Positions 8,106 to 15,919 of a stretch of 64,000 nucleotides of DNA are shown here, piece by piece. Below the pieces are notes generated by a model, which was not told the origin of the DNA, did no database searches, and saw nothing but the letters and a program-made list of their open reading frames with translations. The translations under genes were made by a program, and so were the position numbers. This DNA is from Deinococcus grandis (GTDB lineage: Bacteria; Deinococcota; Deinococci; Deinococcales; Deinococcaceae): positions 82,614 to 146,613 of the forward strand of contig NZ_BCMS01000004.1 of assembly GCF_001485435.1 (NCBI RefSeq), in the 5' to 3' direction. Positions within the stretch are counted from its first letter, which is position 1; each line of letters begins with the position of its first letter.

Positions 8106-8480
8106 TCAGAACGTCAGCGTCCAAGTCCCGTCGGGGTTGTGGGCGTACAGCTGCTCGCCGGTGAGCTGGGACGCGTGGCCGAGCACGTCAGCGGTGAGCT
8201 GCTCGTCCCGGATGATTTCGGCCTGCTCCCGGTCGAAGTTGTGCCCGGCGAGGCGACGCATCAGCCGTCGCCCGACGCGTTCCGTGGGCAGCAGGGCGCG
8301 GATGGCGAGCCCGGAGCGTTCGTGCGTGAGGGCCCACCCGGCGTGATCGAGCATGCGGTGCAGCGCGGCGCCGGGCAGGTCAGCGAGGCGGACGCAGGGC
8401 ACGGTCTGGGTCTGATCGCCCTGTACGGCGCGGACTTCCCCAGGAATGAACCGGGATGGACGTTGTGTGGTCTGGGCCAT
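8106..8480 (-). CDS. hypothetical protein (124 aa)
   Basis: Not recognised. It is Arg/Leu-rich and helical (LPGAALHRMLDHAGWALTHE, RVGRRLMRRLAGHNFDREQA). The ATG lies 10 nt after a GGCC hairpin. It is part of the minus-strand run between PRTRC B copy 1 and the TGT-like gene. Confidence 0.55.
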   Translation of the reverse strand: MAQTTQRPSRFIPGEVRAVQGDQTQTVPCVRLADLPGAALHRMLDHAGWALTHERSGLAIRALLPTERVGRRLMRRLAGHNFDREQAEIIRDEQLTADVLGHASQLTGEQLYAHNPDGTWTLTF

Positions 8481-8490
8481 GCGTGCCCGT

Positions 8491-8513
8491 GGCCCCCGGG
8501 CGTGCCGGGGGCC
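8491..8513 (-). promoter_or_regulatory. start-site hairpin (124-aa gene)
   Basis: Arms GGCCCCCGG and CCGGGGGCC, 5-nt loop, 10 nt before the ATG at 8480. Confidence 0.7.
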
Positions 8514-8539
8514 ATCACTTCTGGGCGGGGCGGGCAGCG

Positions 8540-8977
8540 CTACTTCCGGGTGGGACCGGGCGTCCGAGTGCCGCCCAGGCGTGGCTGGGCTGGTTGGATC
8601 GTCGTGGGGTCAGGGTGAGCGGCCAGCAGGTCCGCGATGGCCTGCGGGGCGGTCGCCGCGAGGACGGGTCGGTGGAGCGCTCGGCCCTGTGGGGTGGTCC
8701 ACCAGGCCGCGAACACGAAGGTGAAGTCTGGCTGCTGCACGCGCAGTTCAACGGTGAGGTGATGGCCGGGCGTCAGGGGGACATCGAGGCCTGGGGCGGG
8801 CGGCAGCAGGACAGGCTGTTGGGCCGTCAGGTGTATCAGGGCAGCCTGGATGGTGGTGCCTTGGCCGATCACGGAGCTGTCCTTCCCGGTCTGAAGCCGG
8901 GCGCAGCACGTGTCGTTGTCGGCGAGGAGGACGAGGCGCGCGGGGAAATGGGGTTCGGTCACTGGCGGCGTGTCCAT
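8540..8977 (-). CDS. hypothetical protein (145 aa)
   Basis: Not recognised. It contains DFTFVFAAWWTTPQGRALHR and a Pro-rich C-terminus (RLGGTRTPGPTRK). The only nearby ATG is at 8977; the frame stays open up to the stop of PRTRC B copy 1, so a non-ATG start closer to 9010 is possible. Position directly after B suggests a link to that system. Confidence 0.5.
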   Translation of the reverse strand: MDTPPVTEPHFPARLVLLADNDTCCARLQTGKDSSVIGQGTTIQAALIHLTAQQPVLLPPAPGLDVPLTPGHHLTVELRVQQPDFTFVFAAWWTTPQGRALHRPVLAATAPQAIADLLAAHPDPTTIQPAQPRLGGTRTPGPTRK

Positions 8978-9012
8978 GACCCGCAGGGTGACGTGCCTGG
9001 GGGTGACGGCGA

Positions 9013-9750
9013 TCAGGTCAGGATCTGCCCGAGGGTTTGCCCGGCATTCACGAGCACGTCAGCCGGGAACGTGCCCTGCGCCTGCGCCGTGTCCAGCAGT
9101 TCCTCGTAGCTCTTCCCCCAGTTCATGTACCGGTCCGTGCGGCTCGGCCCGGTGAACTCCGACTGGAAGAACACCTCCTCCCAGTCAGGTTGCGTGTCCG
9201 GCATGCAGGCCTGTGGGTACGCGGTGGACCCCCGGCACACCTGTCCGCTGGGGAAGATGTTCCAGAACGGCGCGTGGCACACGGGGGTGTCCAGGGTGGG
9301 GCGCGTGTTCTCCCGGAGGGCGTACACGCTCAGGCTGCCCGGCCCGGCAATGAAGACCAGCGGTGGGTGGGGCACGGATTGCCCGGAGAAGCGGGCCACG
9401 CTGCCGGCCTGGGCGTACTTGGGGTTGAACAGGAGGGCTCGTTCCCCGGTGGGGATCCACCAGGCGCACGCGGTGGGTGAGGTGGCCAGCGTGTTCTCTC
9501 GGGTGGGCGTGAGGGCCCGGCCGCCCAGGGTCATCAGGAGGTCACGGGCGTCCTCACGGGTGAGGGCCTGCGCGGCGCCGAGCATGGCCCGGCCACGGCC
9601 GTCGTGCCGGATGCGGTGCTTGCGGGTGTACGCGCTGCTCAGGCCGTCCTGGCCGCCGGGCGCGTACAGGACCAGGGCGAGGATCGGTTCGTGCAGGGCG
9701 GGTGCAGTGCGCTGAGTGCGCTCGGTGGAGATGGTAATGGTGGCGCTCAT
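9013..9750 (-). CDS. PRTRC system protein B, copy 1 (E2-like)
   Basis: 245 aa. It matches PRTRC protein B, a family I recall as Prokaryotic E2 family D: PHPPLVFIAG, LSVYALRENTRPTLDTP, then HAPFWNIFPSGQVCRGS. Cys172 in VCRG is the likely conjugating cysteine and is kept in all three copies in this window; Cys182 is also shared. The C-terminal SRTDRYMNWGKSYEELLD is nearly identical between copies, whereas the N-terminal 100 residues diverge. In the cassette B would take a ubiquitin-like protein from the ThiF E1. The start lies 11 nt after a GGCC hairpin. Confidence 0.8.
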   Translation of the reverse strand: MSATITISTERTQRTAPALHEPILALVLYAPGGQDGLSSAYTRKHRIRHDGRGRAMLGAAQALTREDARDLLMTLGGRALTPTRENTLATSPTACAWWIPTGERALLFNPKYAQAGSVARFSGQSVPHPPLVFIAGPGSLSVYALRENTRPTLDTPVCHAPFWNIFPSGQVCRGSTAYPQACMPDTQPDWEEVFFQSEFTGPSRTDRYMNWGKSYEELLDTAQAQGTFPADVLVNAGQTLGQILT

Positions 9751-9761
9751 GCGTGCGGGGT

Positions 9762-9779
9762 GGCCCCCAGCTGGGGGCC
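9762..9779 (-). promoter_or_regulatory. start-site hairpin (PRTRC B copy 1)
   Basis: Arms GGCCCCC and GGGGGCC with loop AGCT, 11 nt before the ATG at 9750. Confidence 0.7.
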
Positions 9780-9828
9780 AGCGCTTCACGGGATGGGTGG
9801 GAATGTGTCGTGATTGGGAGGATTCGCC

Positions 9829-9861
9829 TTGCCGACCAAGGGAGTGTGCAGTATATTGCAC
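9829..9861 (+). promoter_or_regulatory. leaderless promoter with overlapping operator
   Basis: TTGCCG (9829-9834) and TATATT (9852-9857) are 17 nt apart; the expected transcript start falls on or next to ATG 9864, giving leaderless mRNA. A palindrome, GTGCA and TGCAC around GTATAT (9846-9861), covers the -10 and is a likely operator for the XRE-cupin product. Confidence 0.6.
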
Positions 9862-9863
9862 GA

Positions 9864-10424
9864 ATGGCGGATGTCCTTGATCATGCCTTGCGCACACTGG
9901 CCGACAATCTTCGGCATCACCGAACCCAGCGCGCATGGACCCAAGATGATCTCGCGCAGGCTTCCGGGATCAGTCGCCGGATGATCGCCGCCCTCGAAGC
10001 CGCACAGAACAACGTCAGTCTCTCGACCCTCGATCACTTGGCCCAGGCGCTCAACCTGACTTTCGTCGAACTTGTTTCCCCCCGCCTGTCTGCCGGTACG
10101 GGCGAGGTGCAGCGCGGCGCCACCCTTTGGACTACACCGCATGCTGCCAGCCAGGCGGTCCTCATCAATACAGTTCCCGCGCGTCACGGTACAGAACTCT
10201 GGCATTGGCACCTCAGCCCCGGCGAACATTACGCCGCGTCTCCCGACCCACAGGGCATGATGGAACTTCTGTATGTCCTGCACGGACAACTGACCATTGA
10301 GTTTCAGGAACGTACCACGCACCTGCACGCTGGTGATTCCCTCACATATCCGTCCGATCAGCCCTACACGTACCGCAACACCGGTCCCACACTGACCGAA
10401 TTCATTCGTAACGTCACCCACTAA
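9864..10424 (+). CDS. XRE-cupin transcriptional regulator
   Basis: 186 aa. N-terminal helix-turn-helix of the XRE type (RTQRAWTQDDLAQASGISRRMIAALE) followed by a C-terminal cupin domain (HWHLSPGEHYAASPDPQGMMELLYVLHG, then HAGDSLTYPSDQPYTYRN). Such two-domain proteins sense a small molecule in the cupin barrel and often control an adjacent transporter. Here the EamA gene follows on the same strand. The ATG is chosen because the promoter leaves no room for an upstream start. The pair lies in opposite orientation between PRTRC genes and is likely cargo. Confidence 0.8.
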   Translation: MADVLDHALRTLADNLRHHRTQRAWTQDDLAQASGISRRMIAALEAAQNNVSLSTLDHLAQALNLTFVELVSPRLSAGTGEVQRGATLWTTPHAASQAVLINTVPARHGTELWHWHLSPGEHYAASPDPQGMMELLYVLHGQLTIEFQERTTHLHAGDSLTYPSDQPYTYRNTGPTLTEFIRNVTH

Positions 10425-10441
10425 GTGAGGTAAGCCCTTCA

Positions 10442-10462
10442 CCCCCATGCACCACATGGGGG
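10442..10462 (+). promoter_or_regulatory. hairpin between regulator and EamA gene
   Basis: CCCCCATG and CATGGGGG pair around a 5-nt loop, 28 nt before the EamA ATG. No U-run; possible RNA processing or attenuation site. Confidence 0.4.
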
Positions 10463-10490
10463 AAAGCCGGGCTGTACCCGAAGGAGCCCT

Positions 10491-11429
10491 ATGCGCCTCA
10501 CCCGTCAAGAACTGCTGCTGGTCTTCATTACCATGATCTGGGGTGGCACTTTTCTCGCCATTCACCACGCCCTGGCCTACACCGGACCCCTCTTCTTCGT
10601 CGGGGCTCGCTTTCTGGTCGCAGCCCTTCTCCTGACCACACTGACCTTTCGCACGCTCGGCCGTCCCACCAGAAACGAACTGGTCGCAGGCAGCCTGATC
10701 GGGACGGCGATCGGCGCAGGCTACGCCCTGCAAACGATTGGTCTGCAGACCATCCCCAGTAGTACGTCCGCGTTCATCACCGCGCTGTATGTCCCGCTGG
10801 TGCCCCTCTTGCAGTGGCTCTTCTTGCGCCGGCCCCCTTCGCTGATGGCGTGTATCGGCATCGCCCTGGCATTTGTTGGGCTCATCTTGGTGGCGAATCC
10901 GGACGGCGCCAGCCTCAGTTTTGGTGCAGGAGAATACTGGACACTTGCCAGTGCAGTCGCCATCGCCATCGAAATCATCTTGATCAGCGCCTTTTCCAGT
11001 CGCGTGGAAGCCAAGCGCGTGACTATCATCCAACTGCTGGTGGCTGCCCTGTTGGCCTTCATGGTGATGTGGCCTGCTGGGGAGAAGGTCCCTTCATTTT
11101 CTTGGACACTGGCCATCACAGTGGTCGCGCTGGGGGCAGCCAGCGCCCTCATTCAGTTCGGGATGAACTGGGCGCAGAAGACGGTGTCACCGACGCGCGC
11201 CACAGTCATTTACACGGGTGAACCCGTCTGGGCGGGCTTGATTGGTCGTATAGCAGGGGAACGTTTACCACTGCTGGCGCTGTTTGGAGGCTTGCTGATC
11301 GTTCTGGGTGTCCTCGTCAGTGAATTACCTGTGCCAGCGCGGCTCCGCACCCTACTGGATCGTCGACGCCCCCAGGCGGACGAGCCACCTGCTGCGCCAG
11401 TCGCTCACCGACAGGATCACCAATCGTGA
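10491..11429 (+). CDS. EamA/DMT-family transporter
   Basis: 312 aa, inner-membrane drug/metabolite transporter with about ten hydrophobic segments and the two EamA repeats (IWGGTFLAIHHAL near the start; MNWAQKTVSPTRATVIYTGEPVWAG in the second half). GAAGGAG lies before the ATG. It is in one operon with the XRE-cupin regulator, which probably controls it; the exported metabolite is unknown. The last 13 nt overlap the 3' end of a convergent minus-strand gene. Confidence 0.85.
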   Translation: MRLTRQELLLVFITMIWGGTFLAIHHALAYTGPLFFVGARFLVAALLLTTLTFRTLGRPTRNELVAGSLIGTAIGAGYALQTIGLQTIPSSTSAFITALYVPLVPLLQWLFLRRPPSLMACIGIALAFVGLILVANPDGASLSFGAGEYWTLASAVAIAIEIILISAFSSRVEAKRVTIIQLLVAALLAFMVMWPAGEKVPSFSWTLAITVVALGAASALIQFGMNWAQKTVSPTRATVIYTGEPVWAGLIGRIAGERLPLLALFGGLLIVLGVLVSELPVPARLRTLLDRRRPQADEPPAAPVAHRQDHQS

Positions 11430-11818
11430 TTCGTCTGCCCTTGAACAGCGCGCCGTATGGATGTTGGCCAGGGGTACAGGTGTTTCTGGATGACGCGCAC
11501 CCGGCCGCTCGCCCTGAAGTCGGCGAGCACGTCGGTGATGTTGCCCGGGTGGGCGTGCGGGAAGGCCTGCTGCACGTCCACAGCGGTGACTCCTGGGTGG
11601 GTGTGCACGTAGTCCTCGATCAGGGCCCCAAGCGTGCCCTGTTCGAGTGCGGGGGCGTCCGGCGCGTTCGGTGCCTGGTGCCGCTGGACGCGGAGGGTGC
11701 GCAGCGTCTCGTGATCCAGGTCATCCAGCAGGTGGATGAGGGCCCGGCGGGCCTGCCACGCCGGTTCAGCGGGGAAGTGAGTGCGGGCCATGTGGTCCAG
11801 AAGGCTGAGTTCGCTCAT
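11417..11818 (-). CDS. hypothetical protein, possible winged helix (133 aa)
   Basis: Not recognised as a family. The segment GVTAVDVQQAFPHAHPGNITDVLADFRASGRVRV has the spacing of a winged-helix DNA-binding domain, with a helical N-terminus (MARTHFPAEPAWQARRALIH). The ATG lies 10 nt after a GGCC hairpin, directly downstream of PRTRC F copy 1. Its 3' end overlaps the convergent EamA gene by 13 nt. Confidence 0.5.
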   Translation of the reverse strand: MSELSLLDHMARTHFPAEPAWQARRALIHLLDDLDHETLRTLRVQRHQAPNAPDAPALEQGTLGALIEDYVHTHPGVTAVDVQQAFPHAHPGNITDVLADFRASGRVRVIQKHLYPWPTSIRRAVQGQTNHDW

Positions 11819-11828
11819 GCGCGTCCGT

Positions 11829-11847
11829 GGCCCCCGGACAGGGGGCC
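11829..11847 (-). promoter_or_regulatory. start-site hairpin (133-aa gene)
   Basis: Arms GGCCCCC and GGGGGCC with a 5-nt loop, 10 nt before the ATG at 11818. Confidence 0.7.
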
Positions 11848-11856
11848 AGGGCTGCG

Positions 11857-12864
11857 TCACGAGGTGGCGCCGCGGGTGAGGGCGTCCCACATGGCGCGCG
11901 AGCGGGCCTGCACGTCCGCGACCGCGCGCAGGTACCTCAGTGCGGCCTCGTGTGAAGCCCAGTCGCGGACTTCGAGCATGGCCAGGGATTCGACGGGGCT
12001 CTCCGTGTGCGGCATGCCGAGCAGGTCGGTCGCGTCCCGGTGGAATTCCAGCACGGGGTCCCGCTCCGGGGTGTCCTGGCAGATCACCACGTCGATCACC
12101 CCCGGGTGCAGGCTGTCCTCGGCCCAGGCGCGCGTGGTGCGCCACTCGAATGGCAGCGTGGCGAGGTGCGCGAGCAGGTCCGCGGCCTCCGTCAGCCCTG
12201 GGACCGCGCGGTGCGCGTGCAGGCGGGTCTGGAGGGAGCGGGCCACGTCGTCTGGCGCAGTCCACGTGTCCATGGGGTACGTGCGGCCCAGGTCGTACGG
12301 TGTGGGTGCGCCCTGGCGCTGCAGCCAGCGGCACAGGTCCCGCGCGCGGGGTTCGCGGGTGCGTTCCTCGTGCTCGGCTTCGCTGAGGGCTTCAAGGTGG
12401 TCATCCCACCACGTCTCCCCGAACCGTAGGGCCTCCTCGCCCTGGACGGCGTCCTGACCGGTGAAGACGGGCTGATACGGGGCGAGAGCTGCGCGCAGGG
12501 CGAACATCAGGGCGCCAAACAGGTACCGGTCCCGGGCGCGCAGATCCGCGCGCAGGGCCCGGAGATCCAGCACCCGGCCGGACTGGGGCAGGACCTCCAC
12601 GCCGATAGTGGCCGTGTTGTGCTGCGAGTACCCGCACAGGAGGGTGATATCGAGGCGCACGTCCGGCGCGCTGAGCTCTGCCCGCCAAGTGTCCACGTAC
12701 GAGTTCAAGATGTACGACTCCGGCGTCTCGCCCGGACGGGGGACGCGGCGGGGGATGAGGCCCGCCTGCGTGAGGTGTAGGGCGAGGGTGCACGCGGCGT
12801 CCATGACGCCCTCCTCCACGGGGCGGGTGACGTACCCGGTGGGGAGGTGGTGCGCGCGGGGCAC
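11857..12864 (-). CDS. PRTRC protein F-like, copy 1
   Basis: 335 aa from the GTG used here. Assigned to the F group by position and by similarity to the two other copies (same layout, length and place next to B and a small Pro-rich ORF); this copy is the most diverged. It is acidic and helical with LRARDRYLFGALMFALRAALAPYQP aligning to LLPGLLFALE of copy 3. The frame stays open far upstream and overlaps the small ORF ending at 12900. No Shine-Dalgarno is seen, so the true start, or a frameshift from that ORF, is unresolved. Confidence 0.5.
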   Translation of the reverse strand: MPRAHHLPTGYVTRPVEEGVMDAACTLALHLTQAGLIPRRVPRPGETPESYILNSYVDTWRAELSAPDVRLDITLLCGYSQHNTATIGVEVLPQSGRVLDLRALRADLRARDRYLFGALMFALRAALAPYQPVFTGQDAVQGEEALRFGETWWDDHLEALSEAEHEERTREPRARDLCRWLQRQGAPTPYDLGRTYPMDTWTAPDDVARSLQTRLHAHRAVPGLTEAADLLAHLATLPFEWRTTRAWAEDSLHPGVIDVVICQDTPERDPVLEFHRDATDLLGMPHTESPVESLAMLEVRDWASHEAALRYLRAVADVQARSRAMWDALTRGATS

Positions 12865-12899
12865 ATTCAGGGGGGCCAGCCCGGGCGTGCGGGGGGTGG

Positions 12900-13100
12900 T
12901 CAGGGCAGCAGGGGTGGCGGGGGCAAGCGCGGATCGGGTGGCGTCCGCTCCTGCGTCCGTGTGAATTTGACCAGGGCGCGGGTGAGCGCCTCGGGGGCGC
13001 GCGTACGCGGGGCGAGCGTGCGGAGCGGGAGCTGCCGGGTGCGGTGCGAGTCGAGCCATGTGGCGAACTCCTCCTCGGAGATGGTCGGGATGGGCGTCAT
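12900..13100 (-). CDS. small Pro-rich ORF upstream of F copy 1
   Basis: 66 aa, MTPIPTISEEEFATWLDSHR at the start and PPPPLLP at the end. The ATG overlaps the ThiF stop (ATGA at 13100-13097). Related small ORFs with the same ending (PLLP then stop) precede F copies 2 and 3. In all three, the F frame is the -1 frame relative to this ORF at the stop. It may be an independent small protein or the N-terminus of F. Confidence 0.5.
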   Translation of the reverse strand: MTPIPTISEEEFATWLDSHRTRQLPLRTLAPRTRAPEALTRALVKFTRTQERTPPDPRLPPPPLLP

Positions 13101-13885
13101 GCGGCGGGACGGCGGGGACGGCGTTCCCGGCGGGCTTTGAGCAGCGGCTTGGGGCGGCGGGCACGCGGCACCTCGGGTTGCCCCTCGGGCACGGGGAGCG
13201 CCACGACGCGCAGCGGCTCAGCGAGGTTGATGAACGCCCCGCACGTGGGCGTCTTCGCGTTCAGGAGGAGTTCACCGAGGAGCTGCGCCGCCTGGAGGGC
13301 GACGGCCGGATTGATGAACAGGTGCTGACGGGTCAGGGCCTCCGCGGCTGAGCAGCTGGGGCGGTCATCATCCACGCCCGTGTGCATGGTGGGGTCGCGG
13401 TCCAGGACGTGCGGGAGGCGCGCCGGGCTCTGCCGGACCTGCCCGAGGATGACCTGCCCGGTGGCCGCGTCGTTCCCGCAGTCCAGCCAGTACTGCGGGG
13501 CCTGTGAGCGGAAGGCGGCGTGGATGGCCCGGCGGCTCTGGGCGCTGTCCACGCAACTGATGACGACGTGTGCGCCCTTCACATCCCCGTCCTGGAGGGT
13601 ACGGGGGTACGCGTCCCAGCACAGGCCCGCGTACAGGTTGCAGCGCTCGACGAGCACGACGGCCTTATGGCGGCCGATGTCGGCGGGGGCGAAGTTCTGC
13701 CGGGTGAGGTTCGTTTCACTGACCACGTCCGGATCGAAGGCCGTGACGTGCAGGCCGGCGCCGCCGAGGGCGCGGATGGCCTGGTCGAGTCGGACGAGGT
13801 GCGTGAGCATGAGGCTGCCGGTGCCGCCGACGCCCACGAGGATGAGGCGGAGGGGTTCCTTGGGGTCGAAGGTCAGGGTGTGCAT
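13097..13885 (-). CDS. PRTRC ThiF-family protein (E1-like)
   Basis: 262 aa. E1/ThiF Rossmann fold: nucleotide loop GVGGTGS (18-24), acidic strand end AFDPDVV (Asp51), SETNLTRQNF with the conserved Arg62, and SCVDSAQSRR with Asp113. Cys178 in DRPSCSAAEAL is in the family's likely catalytic-cysteine region; Cys136 lies in LDCGND. The CxxC zinc pairs of MoeB/ThiF are missing, as usual for the PRTRC family. It should adenylate the C-terminal glycine of the C protein and pass it to B. It lies between B copy 2 and the small ORF/F copy 1. Confidence 0.85.
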   Translation of the reverse strand: MHTLTFDPKEPLRLILVGVGGTGSLMLTHLVRLDQAIRALGGAGLHVTAFDPDVVSETNLTRQNFAPADIGRHKAVVLVERCNLYAGLCWDAYPRTLQDGDVKGAHVVISCVDSAQSRRAIHAAFRSQAPQYWLDCGNDAATGQVILGQVRQSPARLPHVLDRDPTMHTGVDDDRPSCSAAEALTRQHLFINPAVALQAAQLLGELLLNAKTPTCGAFINLAEPLRVVALPVPEGQPEVPRARRPKPLLKARRERRPRRPAA

Positions 13886-13896
13886 GATGGCCGCGT

Positions 13897-13914
13897 GGCC
13901 CCCGTCAGGGGGCC
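13897..13914 (-). promoter_or_regulatory. start-site hairpin (ThiF gene)
   Basis: Arms GGCCCCC and GGGGGCC with loop GTCA, 11 nt before the ATG at 13885. Confidence 0.7.
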
Positions 13915-13928
13915 AGGACTCTCGGGGT

Positions 13929-14657
13929 TCAGCTCAGGGCCTGGGCGAGGGTCAGTCCGGCGGGCAGGAGCACCTGTTCGGGGAACGTCCCGGCGGCGAG
14001 GGCCGCGTCGAGCAGTTCTTCGTAGCTCTGCCCCCAGTTCATGTACCGGTCGGTGCGGCTGGGCCCGGTAAACACGGACTGGAAAAACGCGGTCTCCCAG
14101 TCGTCCTGTGAGGCGGGCGTGCAGGCCTCCGGGTAGCGGGTGGTGCCGCGGCACAGCTGCCCGCCGGGGAACATGTTCCAGTACGGGGCGTGCAGCAGGG
14201 GCGTGTCATCCGTGGGGAGCCCGTCCCCGGTGACGGCGTACACCTTGAGCGTACCGGGCGTGGCGACGAAGACCAGACCTGGGTGAGGGACCGGAATGCC
14301 GGACAGGCGCGCGACGCTCCTGGACTGGGCGTACTTCGCGTCGAAGAGCATGGGGCGCAGGCCGGGCGGCCGCCACCAGGCGACGCACTGGAGGCCGACC
14401 GCGAGGGTCGTGGGGCGGGTGCGCTGCAGGCCCTGACCAGCGAGGAGGCGCGTGAGGTCGGTGACGTCGGCCCGGGTGAGCGCCTGGGCGGGTCCGAGCG
14501 TGCACGCGCCCTCGCCTTGCCGCACGGCGTGCTTGCGCAGGAGGACCTGGCTGCCGTGTTGAGTGGCGCGCTCGTAGATCAGCAGAGCGAGGGTGGGCAG
14601 GAGGGGCTGGGGCATGAGCTCGGCGGGGCTGGGCGGGTACGTGACCTGGAAGGACAT
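13929..14657 (-). CDS. PRTRC system protein B, copy 2 (E2-like)
   Basis: 242 aa. Same family as copies 1 and 3: VPHPGLVFVATPGTLKVYAV, HAPYWNMFPGGQLCRGTT with Cys169, YPEAC with Cys179, and a C-terminal SRTDRYMNWGQSYEELLD. Closer to copy 3 than to copy 1. It directly precedes the ThiF gene on the minus strand. ATG 14657 is chosen over upstream codons because it is 11 nt from a GGCC hairpin like its paralogues. Confidence 0.8.
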   Translation of the reverse strand: MSFQVTYPPSPAELMPQPLLPTLALLIYERATQHGSQVLLRKHAVRQGEGACTLGPAQALTRADVTDLTRLLAGQGLQRTRPTTLAVGLQCVAWWRPPGLRPMLFDAKYAQSRSVARLSGIPVPHPGLVFVATPGTLKVYAVTGDGLPTDDTPLLHAPYWNMFPGGQLCRGTTRYPEACTPASQDDWETAFFQSVFTGPSRTDRYMNWGQSYEELLDAALAAGTFPEQVLLPAGLTLAQALS

Positions 14658-14668
14658 GGGCGTGCACT

Positions 14669-14689
14669 GGCCCACCGCCAGGGTGGGCC
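14669..14689 (-). promoter_or_regulatory. start-site hairpin (PRTRC B copy 2)
   Basis: Arms GGCCCACC and GGTGGGCC with loop GCCAG, 11 nt before the ATG at 14657. The A-U pair replaces a C-G pair of other members. Confidence 0.7.
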
Positions 14690-14749
14690 AGGACTGGGTG
14701 CGTGATGGCCAGTGTCCGGACTGTGCGACCCGGACCATGCCCGATGCTC

Positions 14750-15259
14750 TCAGAGACGCGGATCGAACGGCAGGGGCTCGAAGCCCAGCAGGGTGACGGC
14801 CCGGGTGATCTGCGGGTGCCGGGCGTTGATCAGGTAGTTGCTCTGCCCGGGCCCGTACACGCTCAGAGGGAGGATGACCGAGGGGACGCGCAGGACTGGG
14901 GAGATCTGCTCGTCGAACCACTGGTCGCCGATCACCTGGGTGGCGGGCGTGCCCGGGTGGGCGTTCCAGGTGGGCGGGAGCTGGGTGACGTCGAGGTCAC
15001 TGATGGAGGCCTCGTCGACCTGGAAGCGCACGAAGGCGTGCGGGACGCTTCTCAGGACGGGGCTGTCCACGTGCACGATCACTTCGAGCATGGCCTGCGC
15101 GAGCGTGTCGCTGGCATAGATCAGGCGGCGGTTGGCGACCATGCCGGGGTCGGGGCTGTTCCAGCGGCCGCCGTACAGGGCTGCGCCGTACCCGTGTTCA
15201 GCGAGGTCAGGGTGCTGGGCGTACTGGAGGCGGCTGATGCGGTGCAGGGTCAGGGTCAC
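14750..15259 (-). CDS. RES-domain toxin
   Basis: 169 aa. RES fold features: YGGRWNSPD (Arg), LIYASDTLAQAMLEVIVHVD (Glu) and a Ser in the PSVILPLSVYG region. RES toxins of RES-Xre pairs consume NAD+. The GTG start overlaps the antitoxin stop (GTGA), the usual antitoxin-first order. The pair interrupts the PRTRC run between F copy 2 and B copy 2. Confidence 0.8.
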   Translation of the reverse strand: MTLTLHRISRLQYAQHPDLAEHGYGAALYGGRWNSPDPGMVANRRLIYASDTLAQAMLEVIVHVDSPVLRSVPHAFVRFQVDEASISDLDVTQLPPTWNAHPGTPATQVIGDQWFDEQISPVLRVPSVILPLSVYGPGQSNYLINARHPQITRAVTLLGFEPLPFDPRL

Positions 15260-15702
15260 GTGTAGACGCCGTGTTCCAGGCGGCTGAGGACGGTCGTGAC
15301 GTACTCGGCGCCACCGGGCAGCAGGGCGAACTGCAGGGGCGTGTGGTCGCCGAAGGTGGCGCGGGGGGTCATGAGCCAGCGGTGGGCTTCGGTGACGCTC
15401 TGGAAGTAGGCTTCGGCAGCTTCGGTGACGCGGGCGAGGTGGTAGAGCTGGGTGCTGTCGTCGCTGCTGAGGGGTTTGCCCTTGCGGCGGTAGCTGTGGT
15501 ACGTGCTCTCGCTGAGGCGGATGAGGTCGAGGGTGTCGGCGAGGGTGAGGCCGAGGTGGCGGGCGAAGCGTTCGAGCGCGGCGGTCTGGAAGCCCTGGCG
15601 GGCGGCGTCGCCGAGTTCGAGGAGGGTGGTGGCCTTGAGGCCGAGCAGGGTCGTGCCGGGGAGCGGGGGGACGGTGCGGGTGGGGGTGAACGTGTGGGTC
15701 AT
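15256..15702 (-). CDS. Xre/MbcA/ParS-type antitoxin
   Basis: 148 aa. A helix-turn-helix part (LTLADTLDLIRLSESTYHSY) is followed by the Xre-MbcA-ParS toxin-binding domain (PRATFGDHTPLQFALLPGGA, then VLSRLEHGVYT). GGAGG lies 6 nt before the ATG. It should neutralise the RES toxin and repress the operon through the palindrome in its promoter. Confidence 0.8.
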   Translation of the reverse strand: MTHTFTPTRTVPPLPGTTLLGLKATTLLELGDAARQGFQTAALERFARHLGLTLADTLDLIRLSESTYHSYRRKGKPLSSDDSTQLYHLARVTEAAEAYFQSVTEAHRWLMTPRATFGDHTPLQFALLPGGAEYVTTVLSRLEHGVYT

Positions 15703-15751
15703 GGGGGGACCTCCGGGGGTGGGCACAGGCAATGCCCATCTTGCCTGCTTC

Positions 15752-15780
15752 ATTTTAGCAGTTTCAAACTACGGATTGAA
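15752..15780 (-). promoter_or_regulatory. RES-Xre promoter and operator
   Basis: On the minus strand a TTCAAT box and TAAAAT (-10, at 15752-15757) are 17 nt apart. The palindrome AGTTTCAAACT (15760-15770) lies inside the spacer and is the likely antitoxin operator. Confidence 0.45.
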
Positions 15781-15834
15781 GGTCAGCCGCTCAGCGGTCA
15801 GACCTTCCCCGTCCAGCCTGACCCTGGTCCACGG

Positions 15835-15892
15835 GTGGCATCGTGGGGATGCCACCTGGCCACGGTGGAAGGTGGCATCCCCACGGTGCCAC
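15835..15892. repeat. large interrupted inverted repeat
   Basis: A perfect 16-bp pair (15842-15857 with 15870-15885; core GTGGGGATGCCAC) is extended by one mismatch and GTGGCA/TGCCAC. It lies between the stop of F copy 2 and the RES-Xre promoter. It may terminate F transcription or be a binding site. Confidence 0.5.
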
Positions 15893-15919
15893 GTGCCCGC
15901 GTCGGGCGCTCCCCTGTCA

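Noticed and set aside
9786..11033. 415-codon minus-strand ORF
   Set aside because: Antisense to the XRE-cupin and EamA genes, which have clear domains; no family similarity in the antisense product.
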